Part shown: in pieces, positions 1 to 8,057 of the stretch
Layout: each line of letters starts with the position of its first letter
Numbering within the stretch: the first letter of the stretch is position 1
IMG/VR virus record: IMGVR_UViG_3300020472_000007
Location: 1 to 35,875 of that record
Strand: one strand, 5' to 3'
DNA length: 35,875 nt
From: a virus
Made by a program: the position numbers and the translations under genes
Notes under the pieces: generated by a model
What the model saw: only the letters and a program-made list of their open reading frames with translations
Database searches by the model: none
What the model was told of the DNA's origin: nothing

Positions 1-51
1 GCATTATCTCTTGCAGTTTTATCAGTAGCACTAGTTTCAATATCTATTGCC
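1..51. repeat. Terminal direct repeat, left copy
   Basis: Bases 1-51 are identical to bases 35825-35875. Joining the two copies keeps one small reading frame intact, so the contig closes into a circle. The repeat could be an assembler overlap on a circularly permuted genome or, less likely given its short length, a true short terminal repeat. Biological meaning cannot be decided from this sequence alone. Confidence 0.95.
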
Positions 52-113
52 ATTTGATTTTCTTCTTCTGCTGTTGCATCTCTTACTGTGTTATTTATTT
101 GTACTTTAGCCAT
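1..113 (-). CDS. Small tail-fibre-associated protein, 5' part (continues across the junction)
   Basis: The ATG is at 111-113, preceded on the minus strand by a good AGGAG site. The frame is open to base 1 and continues at 35824 down to a TAA at 35728-35730, giving a 69-aa protein. It is a paralogue of the 70-aa protein at 34609-34821: both end in an identical GEPLTEEEADTIVL tail and have a charged, Ala/Lys/Glu-rich helical middle. Each lies directly downstream of a 293-aa fibre gene. The composition and position resemble small phage tail-assembly chaperone-type proteins, but that role is inferred. No membrane segment is visible. Confidence 0.85.
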   Translation of the reverse strand, partial: MAKVQINNTVRDATAEEENQMAIDIETSATDKTARDN

Positions 114-131
114 AATTATCTCCTATAATTT

Positions 132-1013
132 TTAAGATGTTTTAAGTCCATATAATTTAGTCGTCATATTTGTAATTGTACCACTACTATTTACAAGGAA
201 TGTAATCCCACTAGATGCTGTAGTTTTTTGATTTGATAAAAAACCAGAAAATTGCCAACCATATTGAGTTTGACCTGTGTCCATTCCCCAAAATTGTCCA
301 CCTATACCTTTATATCTAGATGTAGATAATGGATCAATTATAGTAATTTCTCCACAAGAAAATTCATCTACACCACTATTCCACCAAGAAGTTCCAATAT
401 AATTAGAACTATTTGAACCCTCATCACCTGTACTTTCGCCACTAGCATTTCTGTAATTATAAAATCCAGACCAATGATAATTGCTATTTGTATCTGGTGA
501 TCCACCAAAATTTAATCTACTCCACATCCAATCTGATGTTTGTAGTCGATAAATAAATAATTTATACAAATCATAATCGCTTGTATAATGTCCATCTATT
601 GATACTGATGAAACTGATGAACTTGTAACTGATGAATTTAACAATACCCAATCAGAAGATAAGTTACCCCATTCAGGAGCATTAGCTGCTGTGTTCATTT
701 TAAGAACTTGTGCAGCAGTTCCTTTTGCTAGTCTTTGTAATCCGGAACCATCTCTATATAAAACATCACCTTGTGTTGTTAAAGTAGTACCTACATCTGT
801 TCCAGCTACTCCACCTTTTGCTAAATAAGCCCAAGATGAATGAACCGATCCCCCTGTTGATGGAGCATTTCCTGTTGAGGCTGTGGTGCAAATGAATGAA
901 GATGTTAATCCACTATCTGTATGTTGGACTACATCATCAACAGTATAAGCTGTACCACCAGAATAAGTACCTCTCCATACTAATTTAATTTTTCCAAGAT
1001 CTATAGTTGCCAT
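132..1013 (-). CDS. Tail fibre / adhesin, copy 1 of a duplicated pair
   Basis: This 293-aa protein shares its N-terminal part with the 293-aa protein at 34842-35723. Shared stretches include an aromatic module at about residues 9-66 (pattern: Phe/Trp-Arg-Gly, Thr-Ala-Tyr, Val-Asp-Asp-Val/Ile-Val, Phe-Ile-Cys, Trp) and then TTQGD(V/I)LYRDGSGLQRLAK. After roughly residue 120 the two differ completely. The first module resembles a small carbohydrate-binding fold, and the LYRDGSGLQRLAK block is typical of marine phage fibres. The C-terminal half is rich in Trp, Tyr, Ser, Asn and Gly, as expected for a receptor-binding tip. The small chaperone-like gene follows directly. Role as host recognition protein is inferred. 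Confidence 0.8.
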   Translation of the reverse strand: MATIDLGKIKLVWRGTYSGGTAYTVDDVVQHTDSGLTSSFICTTASTGNAPSTGGSVHSSWAYLAKGGVAGTDVGTTLTTQGDVLYRDGSGLQRLAKGTAAQVLKMNTAANAPEWGNLSSDWVLLNSSVTSSSVSSVSIDGHYTSDYDLYKLFIYRLQTSDWMWSRLNFGGSPDTNSNYHWSGFYNYRNASGESTGDEGSNSSNYIGTSWWNSGVDEFSCGEITIIDPLSTSRYKGIGGQFWGMDTGQTQYGWQFSGFLSNQKTTASSGITFLVNSSGTITNMTTKLYGLKTS

Positions 1014-1068
1014 AGTTTATATTATAATCCTTTTTCTTTAGTATTTATTCATATACAATTCAAGAACA

Positions 1069-1620
1069 TCAAACTGTTGCTATTAAATTTCCACTAGCAT
1101 TTACACTCCAAGTAAATCCAGAGGCTGCAAAAATCTTATCATCAAAGGCAGCATAGACAGCATTAGTTATATTGTCTTGTCCTCCATTAGTAGTAGTAAC
1201 ATTTAAGTTATTTCCATTTTTAACAAATCCATAAATCTCTGCACTACTAGCATTGCCAAGCTCCCAGGCATTTCCAGCATCATTAACTTTAAATACTTTT
1301 CCAGCAGCAATACCGGATGTAGATAATTGGGCCACACCAACTGTACCTTGAGATGGAGTAGCAATGTTAAGTGTATCACCTAGTTTTAATATCTTAATAC
1401 TTTCACCACTTGCCGGTGCAGAAGAAAATGTAAGAGTAGTACCATTGACAGTAAAGGCATCTGTCCAATGTTGTAGTACCCCAGAAAGTATAACCATTAA
1501 AACTCTTTCAGATGGTACACTTTCTGACATAGTAAAATCTACTCTACTGCCATCAAAACTTTCTGTTAAAGTTATAACTTTATATTCTCCTGTTTGTAAT
1601 CCACGACCTACATAAGGCAT
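1069..1620 (-). CDS. Tail fibre-related structural protein
   Basis: This 183-aa protein has a beta-rich N-terminal half (residues about 15-85) in which a short turn motif and hydrophobic/polar alternation suggest a fibre or collar domain. Its middle carries the GKVFKVNDAGNAWELG pattern, similar to the VLKMNTAANAPEWG region of the neighbouring fibre. The C-terminal 55 residues (from YGFVKN to the SVNASGNLIATV end) match the C terminus of the 106-aa protein at 3228-3548, so this tail module is duplicated. It lies in a run of fibre genes read leftward. It could be a fibre subunit or connector; the exact role is unknown. Confidence 0.7.
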   Translation of the reverse strand: MPYVGRGLQTGEYKVITLTESFDGSRVDFTMSESVPSERVLMVILSGVLQHWTDAFTVNGTTLTFSSAPASGESIKILKLGDTLNIATPSQGTVGVAQLSTSGIAAGKVFKVNDAGNAWELGNASSAEIYGFVKNGNNLNVTTTNGGQDNITNAVYAAFDDKIFAASGFTWSVNASGNLIATV

Positions 1621-1647
1621 TATTTATTTTCCTTTATTATATTTTTT

Positions 1648-3228
1648 TTAAGCATAATTTCCTTTTGTTTGATCAAAGATACTTTCAAAATTTGCTTTGA
1701 TACCTGCTAATGTTCCATTTGATGTTCCAACAAATCCCATCCAAGCTGCTTGAAAACCCATTCTTGTACCTTGTGGATTATCTTGACTTAAAGTGTCTGG
1801 TCTTGCTCCGAAAGTAAATGGATAACTATTACCTGTACCTGTAGTAAATGAATAAGAAGAATTGTTATAAACATCAGTTAAATTTGTATCATCTGCAAAA
1901 GCAATATTCATTAACATTCCAATACTTGATTGTGCAAAATGTGAAATAAACATCCATTTGTCAGTATAAGTTAAAGATGGTAGAGGTTCTTGAATATTAG
2001 TTGAGTTACCTCTTAATGCTCTAAATTTAGCATCTTGCATCCTTATACCCATTTGGCCCATTGGCGACCAATCACCATCATTTACACACCATAATGTATT
2101 TGAACTATTATCTAATTCGTTTTTAACATACCACCAACCACAATAAGCAAGTCCATCTGTACTGTCGTTTGACCAATGAACAGTTGAGTTTCCACTTCCA
2201 ACTAAATGATTAGTTGAACTACCACTTAAAAAGTATTTTCCTCCACCACTTCCTGCTAGAGTTAAATCTGTCATAGTAAATGTTGATGCACCTGAATAAG
2301 GAGAACCACCACTATATGCTCTATTAGTTACACTTGTACCTGAACCTGAATATGAATTAGTATCAGCAGGATCAATAAATATTTGTAATCCTGTAGCAGC
2401 AGTATTTAAAGCATCACCATCTTGGTTATCAATACCACCAAGAATATCCCAAGCTAGAGGAGGATTTACTATAATATTAAAAGACCTATCTGCTGTCTTA
2501 CCTCCTGCTGTTGCTCTACCTGTAAAAGAAACTGTTGTTGAGGCAGTAACATTATTAGGATCGCCTGTAATAGCACCTGTAGAACTATTTAAAGAAAAAC
2601 CTGCACTAGCTAAATTTGTTGCACCTGTTTCTGTGTAGGCAACTGTATCACCCTCTGCGTCTGATGCAGCTAATGTTGCGTGTGTGCCTGTAGCACTATC
2701 TAAAATTGTTGCTACTGTTCCTGAACCTGTAGTCCAAGTTGGAGCATTATCTACATTAATTAATCCCGATGCTGAAGTACCTGCTAATCCATTAGCAGCA
2801 GTAACTTTAACTTTGTAAGGTTCTTGTGCATTTAAAAAACTTGCTTTAGGTGCTACTGCTGTAATTTGTGTAGCACTATTTATTGTTGTTGTTGCTGCAT
2901 CAAAACTAGCTGATGAACCTACAAAAGATGCTATTGAACCAGAAGTAAAACCTGTACCTGTAATTACAATAGTTTGATTTCCACCACCTGCACTATCTAC
3001 TTCGCCATCATCAACACTTGTAACTGTAGGTGCTAAATTTAATTCAACAAATGTAGATGCGTTTCTACCTTCAAATTTTCCTGTAGTAGAATTATATCTC
3101 CATTGACCTGTTGTAGAACCTCGTTGTCCTGTAGTACCTGTAGCGACTTTAGTACCTTCTGTTCCTTGGTCAACAATGTTTGTCAAAGAATTTTTTATTG
3201 CCTCGTTTCCTAATCTAGTTAAAGCCAT
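1648..3228 (-). CDS. Large adhesin with Ig-like domains and a lectin-like C-terminal part
   Basis: This 526-aa protein begins with a short region (about 1-65) that resembles marine phage fibre N termini (Thr/Gly/Arg-rich, ending in a WRYNSTTGKFEGRN-like stretch). Residues about 66-155 look like an IPT/TIG immunoglobulin-like fold (TVTSVDDG..., ITGTGFTSGS). Residues about 157-255 look like a cadherin-type putative Ig domain, with the typical FSLNSSTGAITGDP turn. The remaining half starts with GLQIFIDPADTNSYSGSG, a pattern seen in concanavalin/laminin-G-like modules. Ig-like domains in phage structural proteins often bind carbohydrate surfaces. Its start overlaps the end of the next upstream gene by one base. 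Receptor binding is inferred. Confidence 0.75.
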   Translation of the reverse strand: MALTRLGNEAIKNSLTNIVDQGTEGTKVATGTTGQRGSTTGQWRYNSTTGKFEGRNASTFVELNLAPTVTSVDDGEVDSAGGGNQTIVITGTGFTSGSIASFVGSSASFDAATTTINSATQITAVAPKASFLNAQEPYKVKVTAANGLAGTSASGLINVDNAPTWTTGSGTVATILDSATGTHATLAASDAEGDTVAYTETGATNLASAGFSLNSSTGAITGDPNNVTASTTVSFTGRATAGGKTADRSFNIIVNPPLAWDILGGIDNQDGDALNTAATGLQIFIDPADTNSYSGSGTSVTNRAYSGGSPYSGASTFTMTDLTLAGSGGGKYFLSGSSTNHLVGSGNSTVHWSNDSTDGLAYCGWWYVKNELDNSSNTLWCVNDGDWSPMGQMGIRMQDAKFRALRGNSTNIQEPLPSLTYTDKWMFISHFAQSSIGMLMNIAFADDTNLTDVYNNSSYSFTTGTGNSYPFTFGARPDTLSQDNPQGTRMGFQAAWMGFVGTSNGTLAGIKANFESIFDQTKGNYA

Positions 3229-3548
3229 TATACTGTTACTATTAATTCTCCATCTGCATTTACAGAAAAAGATAATCCTTTCTTACTAAAAAAACTTTCA
3301 TCATATAAATCGTCTTGTGTTGTATTATTTGTTGCAACATCTAAATTATCTGCACCATTAGTATAATGCAAAATTAAATCTTCTTTTTGTGTACCTGTTC
3401 CATTTGTTTTTACAAAACCATAAAGATCAGTATTACCTAAACTGTCTTGTGCTGTTTGTGAAATATCTGATAATTCTATAACACCAGCATCAATACTAGA
3501 ACTATCTGTTATTACTCCTGTAAAAACTGAATTTCCTATATATCCCAT
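3228..3548 (-). CDS. Small fibre-related protein sharing a C-terminal module
   Basis: This 106-aa protein has a C-terminal half (DLYGFVK... to SVNADGELIVTV) that is clearly related to the C terminus of the 183-aa protein at 1069-1620. The N terminus is short and polar. It sits between the structural gene at 3557-3889 and the large adhesin, with the adhesin ATG touching its stop. It probably forms part of the tail-tip or fibre attachment. There is no catalytic motif. Confidence 0.65.
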   Translation of the reverse strand: MGYIGNSVFTGVITDSSSIDAGVIELSDISQTAQDSLGNTDLYGFVKTNGTGTQKEDLILHYTNGADNLDVATNNTTQDDLYDESFFSKKGLSFSVNADGELIVTV

Positions 3549-3556
3549 TTTTTATC

Positions 3557-3889
3557 CTATGTACTTATTGCGTCTATATAACTAACAACAGCTTTTAATG
3601 AACTAGCTGTATCAGATTTTGCTTTTATTTTATCACCAGATTTTAAAATTATCTTTGCTCCCCCATCAATTAATTCCAAACTCGAACCGGCTGGGATCGG
3701 TGCACTAGATATTAATTCAGTTGTATTAGAACTATTCTCTATTGCACAATGAACATTGATAGCTGATCCTGTAACATTAATTAATCTAATTCCTACTACA
3801 GTATCATATGAATTTACTTGTGTTAAAATATCTGTATAGGAAGTACCTATAGCTGTATGTGTTAATTGGTTTCTAAAATTTTGTGCCAT
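3557..3889 (-). CDS. Putative small virion structural protein
   Basis: This 110-aa protein has regularly spaced beta strands (VVGIRLINVTG, NVHCAIENSS, KIILKSGDKIKAKS, KAVVSYID), consistent with a compact beta-sandwich. I recognise the general pattern of small beta-rich structural proteins in marine phages, but cannot give it a family name. It is read leftward between the T7-type fibre gene and the adhesin genes, so a baseplate, collar or fibre-tip role is likely. There is no signal peptide or membrane segment. Confidence 0.6.
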   Translation of the reverse strand: MAQNFRNQLTHTAIGTSYTDILTQVNSYDTVVGIRLINVTGSAINVHCAIENSSNTTELISSAPIPAGSSLELIDGGAKIILKSGDKIKAKSDTASSLKAVVSYIDAIST

Positions 3890-3911
3890 AATTTATTTTA
3901 TCTCCTTTCCA

Positions 3912-5042
3912 TTATAATGCGACACTCATTGCAATGCTTAATCCTGTCGTTGCAAAACTAGAAGTATCTATTGTTGCTATTCTCCATTGTGATCCATCAT
4001 AAACTTTAAAACTATTTGTTGAGCTATTATAGTAGCAATCACCAGAAGTCAAAGCATCACCATCTAAATCAGTAGAGGGATCGCTAGATTGAACTCCAAG
4101 ATATTGATCCTGGAAAGTATCTAATTGAGCTGCTGCATTAGTAGCTGATGCTGCTGCTGCTGTGGCAGAATTTGCTGCTGCTGTAGCCTCTGATGCTGAA
4201 GTTGTTGCTGATGACGCAGATGCTGTTGCACTATTTGCAGAGCTTGTTGCTGAATTTGCAGATGCTGTAGCCGAGTTAGCTGCTGCTGTTGCTGAAGAGG
4301 CTGCTGCATTTTGTGATGTTGTAGCTGATGCAGCATCTACTAATAAATCCCATTTTCCATTATCTGTATTTGAAGAAATCGGTTGAGCTCCAGAAGAGCT
4401 ATGATCTGTGTTACAGATATAAATATTTCCATTACTTGTATCTTTAATAATATCTCTTTGTGAATAAGATGTACTAGCAGCCCAATTACCTTTGAAGGAT
4501 CCTATCTCTGATGTTCCCACAATAGATGTTCCAGCATTATCAAAAGCAAGTAATTTATTTTTATTATTTGCAACTGTTGCATCATAAGGAAGATAGATGG
4601 GCCCACTCGTTCCAGATCCTGTAACTGTTCTAGGAGTAGATGGTTTTAATTGAATGGATCTGTCCATCATCTCTTTTAATTGTTGTTGTCTAATTAAAAT
4701 ATTATCAAATTCTGTTTCTAAAGTTGTTGGATTATTTGCTTGTCCTACTTGAAATACAGTTGTTCTTGATAAAGGTAAATCACCTATAATAGTAATTATA
4801 TCTCCAGATGAAGGAGTATAATTTGTTCCTCCAGATCCAGAATTATTTATCCAGGTAATTGTACCTGTTCCATCTGCATTAAGAGTTGTATTGTATTGCG
4901 TTCCTTCAGATAAAGCAGTATCATTTTGATAAACTAATATTTCAGATGCAGCATTAACTTGAAAGTTAAAAGTATGAGAAGATTGTCCACTTGATGTGTA
5001 CTGTACCCTTCTAGCTGTTTCATTAATATTAAAAGTTGCCAT
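3912..5042 (-). CDS. Tail fibre with T7 gp17-like N terminus and Ala/Ser heptad stalk
   Basis: Residues 1-150 of this 376-aa protein resemble the N-terminal virion-attachment part of T7-like tail fibres: a FNINETARRVQYTSSGQ start, FQVNAASEILVYQND, then LPLSRTTVFQ and an FDNILIRQQQLKEMMDR helix. Residues about 180-234 carry the same small aromatic module as the two 293-aa fibres (FKGNW, TSYSQRDII, YIC, W). Residues about 235-300 are tandem heptads of the type SATxxAN, likely a trimeric coiled-coil stalk. A short C-terminal domain contains CYYNSSTNSFKVYDGSQWR, a common fibre motif. It is much shorter than T7 gp17 (553 aa), so distal receptor binding is probably supplied by the neighbouring adhesin genes. 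Confidence 0.85.
   Translation of the reverse strand: MATFNINETARRVQYTSSGQSSHTFNFQVNAASEILVYQNDTALSEGTQYNTTLNADGTGTITWINNSGSGGTNYTPSSGDIITIIGDLPLSRTTVFQVGQANNPTTLETEFDNILIRQQQLKEMMDRSIQLKPSTPRTVTGSGTSGPIYLPYDATVANNKNKLLAFDNAGTSIVGTSEIGSFKGNWAASTSYSQRDIIKDTSNGNIYICNTDHSSSGAQPISSNTDNGKWDLLVDAASATTSQNAAASSATAAANSATASANSATSSANSATASASSATTSASEATAAANSATAAAASATNAAAQLDTFQDQYLGVQSSDPSTDLDGDALTSGDCYYNSSTNSFKVYDGSQWRIATIDTSSFATTGLSIAMSVAL
4141..4340 (-). repeat. Tandem heptad-coding repeat in the fibre stalk
   Basis: Here the fibre gene encodes about eight consecutive seven-residue units of the SATxxAN type. At DNA level the units are imperfect 21-bp repeats built from GCT/GCA, TCT and ACA codons. They produce open frames on both strands with Ala/Glu- or Gln-rich translations, which are not genes. 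Such arrays can gain or lose units, altering stalk length. Confidence 0.8.
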
Positions 5043-5096
5043 ATTATATATTTATCTCCCTGTTGCCTTTTTGTATAGTAGAACAAAAATAAACCA

Positions 5097-8057
5097 TTAT
5101 TTCTTACCTGTTAGTGCTATTCTCTCATCAAGAGCTTTAATAGCTGCTGCTAAATGTTTGTATTTTGCTTTCATCATTTTTGCTGCATTTGTTTTTCTTA
5201 CTGCTAATACTCTTTTTAAGGCATCAAGTTGTTCCCCTTTTTTAGAATGAGCTTTAAATTCTGGATCTAATATTATCTTTCTCATTTCTCCCAACATATC
5301 TAATCCTGTATCTGGATCTCTCATATTAATAAATGTAATATATTGATTGTATTCTTCAGCAGTTAAATCAATCGTTCCTATAGATGCTTTCGGCATAGAC
5401 AATCCAAAATTATTTTGAACTAACCAATCATCAACTATATTATCTCTTTCGTGTAACACTCTTATTGGAGAAAATACATTTTGCTCTGGGCCTTCCATTT
5501 CTTGCCCCCATAGATTTAATCTTGGTGGAAGATCGTGATTAAAGAATGGACTATTTAATCTTGCTTTATTTATTTCTTTATAGAAAGCCTTAATCCATCC
5601 TGGAATATCACCATCATTATTTTCTCTTGATCCCCATCCAAACCATATTCCATCTTCAGCTTGTGCTGAAGTAATCATTGTTTCATATAATTTTGGATCT
5701 GATAATCTTTGTAAGTATGCACCAAATGTTCCTGTAGGATTTACTCCAACACCGATTGTACTTTCTGTTATCTTTCTGATTAACATATTAACAGCTCGAT
5801 TATTCATTCCATCATCGCTACCATATCCAGGTTGAAAGATTACTCCTAACTCTGATAATCCTGTCGCAAAAGGTTGAGAGCTAATATAAGGAAAGATTGC
5901 AGCCATTGCAGCAGTAGCCACATTAACAGCATTTTCAGAAAAAGTATTATCTGCAAATTGATCTGGTCTTGACAAGTAATACATTGTATCAGCAGAGATT
6001 GCTAATAAAGATGACACAGGATCAAATCTTGCATAAGATGTACTTGTGTACATTCCTGTTGTTTTATCTAATACGCAAATAGAATAAGGTAAAAATCCTT
6101 TTCTATAAAAAGCCTCTCGTTCAGCTTTATTTAAAGGAGCCATTCCTGTAATCATTATATCTTGTCCAGGTGTAGATCCATAAGCCATAGAACCAAAAGT
6201 AGTTAATAGAGCTGTACCAGATGCAAGTTTTGCTAAAGCTAATTGTCTAGCTGCTGGGCCATCAGCTCCAAATAGAGCTTTTCTAACTGAAGGCATAAAG
6301 AAAGCTAAAGCTGGATTTCTTGATGAACTTTCAAAAAAGATATTCATTATTGTTTTGTAGAATGGCACAAACATTTTCATTGCTGGAATGTTTAAAAATC
6401 TTTGAGCATCAGAAAAAATACCAGGAGGAAGTTTCTTTTGGAATGTTCCTTCTAACATTGCCTCTTTAATTTCTTTAACTATTTTACTGTCTGGATTGGC
6501 AAGAGTAGCTTTGTATAATTTCATTGCCTCCTCTGGTTCAACTCCATCAGCTATAGCAATGTTATATCTTTTAGTTGCTAATCTATCTAATTCCATATGA
6601 AAGATAATTCCTTTCATAGCCTCATCTTCTGCTAAAAGAAATCTACCAGGTAATCTAAACATAGTACCTATTCCATCTATACCCATACCTAGCCAACTAT
6701 TCATATATTTTTCTGGTAAAAGATTTTCAGCAGTAAGAGATTTATTTTTTCTTAAATCCATTTTAGTAGTTTTAGAAGTAATAGGATTTCCATTTTTCAT
6801 AACCTTCCATCCATTACCTAAAGCTAGTTTTGTTCCTTTATTCATAGAGGCCATCATAGCCCAGACTTCACTAAACATTACTCCATCCCTATGACTTAAA
6901 CCTGGAACTTTATTAATTCCAGCAGCAATTCCATATTCAACAATTCTTAAAGCATTAAAGGTAACATTACCTACAATATTAACTGTGTGTGTTATTGGGC
7001 TCATCAATCTTGTATTAACCCAAACTTCAGCCCAAACATCTCCTAATTTTTTACCCCAAGTTTCTTTTATGAAAACACTTTTTTGATGAAGATCTAATTG
7101 TAAGAAATGACTAGCAAAATGTTTCCAATTCTCTGGTGTCATACCATCGGTAAGTTTAGCCATCATAATATCCAGATCTTGCATAGGTACTTTTTCTAAA
7201 TCAATATGTCTAAAGATAGCTCCGGTTGTTCCCCACTCGGACATAGCTGCATTTACTTTACCCATTAAAGCAGCATATAATTTAAAAGTTTGTTGTGTGG
7301 CTATCATATCTGCCTCTGATGCAGTACCTTGAGCAATCTTTCTCATTAAGGTATCTAAATGTAATCCCAATACTCTAGTCTGAATTAAACCGGCTGCGAT
7401 GATTTCTTTAGGAAGAACTGTTCCTTTTGGTGCTTTTAAGATATGAGTATAAACTTCATTCAATCCATATTTAGATGCCATATGTAAAACTTCTTCAACA
7501 GTTACAGGCCCATTCTTAAATTTATCTATTTCATTTTTAAATGCTTTATAAACAGTATTACCAAAATCATTTACATTGAATGTTTTGTTTTTAAATAATT
7601 TAGCAGTATCCACTTTTGAAACTTCACCTGTAAGCTCTGCTATTGTTTTTTCTAATGATAAAATTTGTGTTTCATCTAACTCACTAAAAACATATTGATT
7701 ACCTTCTTTTGTAAATAACTTTCCTTCTTCTACTTTAGTTTTAAGTATATCTTGTTGTTTTTCTTGTAAGCCTGTAATTGTGTCATCATCTTTAGGTTTA
7801 TTCTTTTTAGGCCATTTAAACTTAAACATACTAGCCACTTGAACAGGCTCTTCATTATTTAAGTTTTCATTAACATCGATAACCTCTTTAGCATTCTCGG
7901 CCTCAATGTTTGAAACATCTGTCTTTTTAATTATATCACTATCTGGAAAAACTTGAGATGTTACTCCATCAATTCTTTCAGATAACTCTGTATCTGTATT
8001 TTGAATTTTAAGTGATTTGAGTTTTTGATTGTTTTTGATCTGGTTGTTTTTTGACAT
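5097..8057 (-). CDS. Large internal virion / DNA-ejection protein (gp16-like position)
   Basis: This 986-aa protein is the last of four consecutive large genes between tail tube B and the fibre, the place occupied in T7 by gp14-gp16. The N-terminal 80 residues are polar, followed by long helical regions. A TRLMSPITHTVNIVGN motif near residue 350 and further hydrophobic stretches (for example ALAKLASGTALLTTFG) could insert in or cross the host membrane. I recognise the THTxNxxGN pattern from large phage structural proteins, possibly an LPD38-type domain, but this is tentative. There is no obvious lytic transglycosylase active site. Its start overlaps the stop of the 473-aa gene by one base. 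Confidence 0.7.
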   Translation of the reverse strand: MSKNNQIKNNQKLKSLKIQNTDTELSERIDGVTSQVFPDSDIIKKTDVSNIEAENAKEVIDVNENLNNEEPVQVASMFKFKWPKKNKPKDDDTITGLQEKQQDILKTKVEEGKLFTKEGNQYVFSELDETQILSLEKTIAELTGEVSKVDTAKLFKNKTFNVNDFGNTVYKAFKNEIDKFKNGPVTVEEVLHMASKYGLNEVYTHILKAPKGTVLPKEIIAAGLIQTRVLGLHLDTLMRKIAQGTASEADMIATQQTFKLYAALMGKVNAAMSEWGTTGAIFRHIDLEKVPMQDLDIMMAKLTDGMTPENWKHFASHFLQLDLHQKSVFIKETWGKKLGDVWAEVWVNTRLMSPITHTVNIVGNVTFNALRIVEYGIAAGINKVPGLSHRDGVMFSEVWAMMASMNKGTKLALGNGWKVMKNGNPITSKTTKMDLRKNKSLTAENLLPEKYMNSWLGMGIDGIGTMFRLPGRFLLAEDEAMKGIIFHMELDRLATKRYNIAIADGVEPEEAMKLYKATLANPDSKIVKEIKEAMLEGTFQKKLPPGIFSDAQRFLNIPAMKMFVPFYKTIMNIFFESSSRNPALAFFMPSVRKALFGADGPAARQLALAKLASGTALLTTFGSMAYGSTPGQDIMITGMAPLNKAEREAFYRKGFLPYSICVLDKTTGMYTSTSYARFDPVSSLLAISADTMYYLSRPDQFADNTFSENAVNVATAAMAAIFPYISSQPFATGLSELGVIFQPGYGSDDGMNNRAVNMLIRKITESTIGVGVNPTGTFGAYLQRLSDPKLYETMITSAQAEDGIWFGWGSRENNDGDIPGWIKAFYKEINKARLNSPFFNHDLPPRLNLWGQEMEGPEQNVFSPIRVLHERDNIVDDWLVQNNFGLSMPKASIGTIDLTAEEYNQYITFINMRDPDTGLDMLGEMRKIILDPEFKAHSKKGEQLDALKRVLAVRKTNAAKMMKAKYKHLAAAIKALDERIALTGKK

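Noticed and set aside
4121-4386. Open frames on both strands with Gln/His- or Ala/Glu-rich translations
   Set aside because: They are shadows of the Ala/Ser heptad repeat of the fibre gene; composition mirrors the repeat and there are no ribosome sites.
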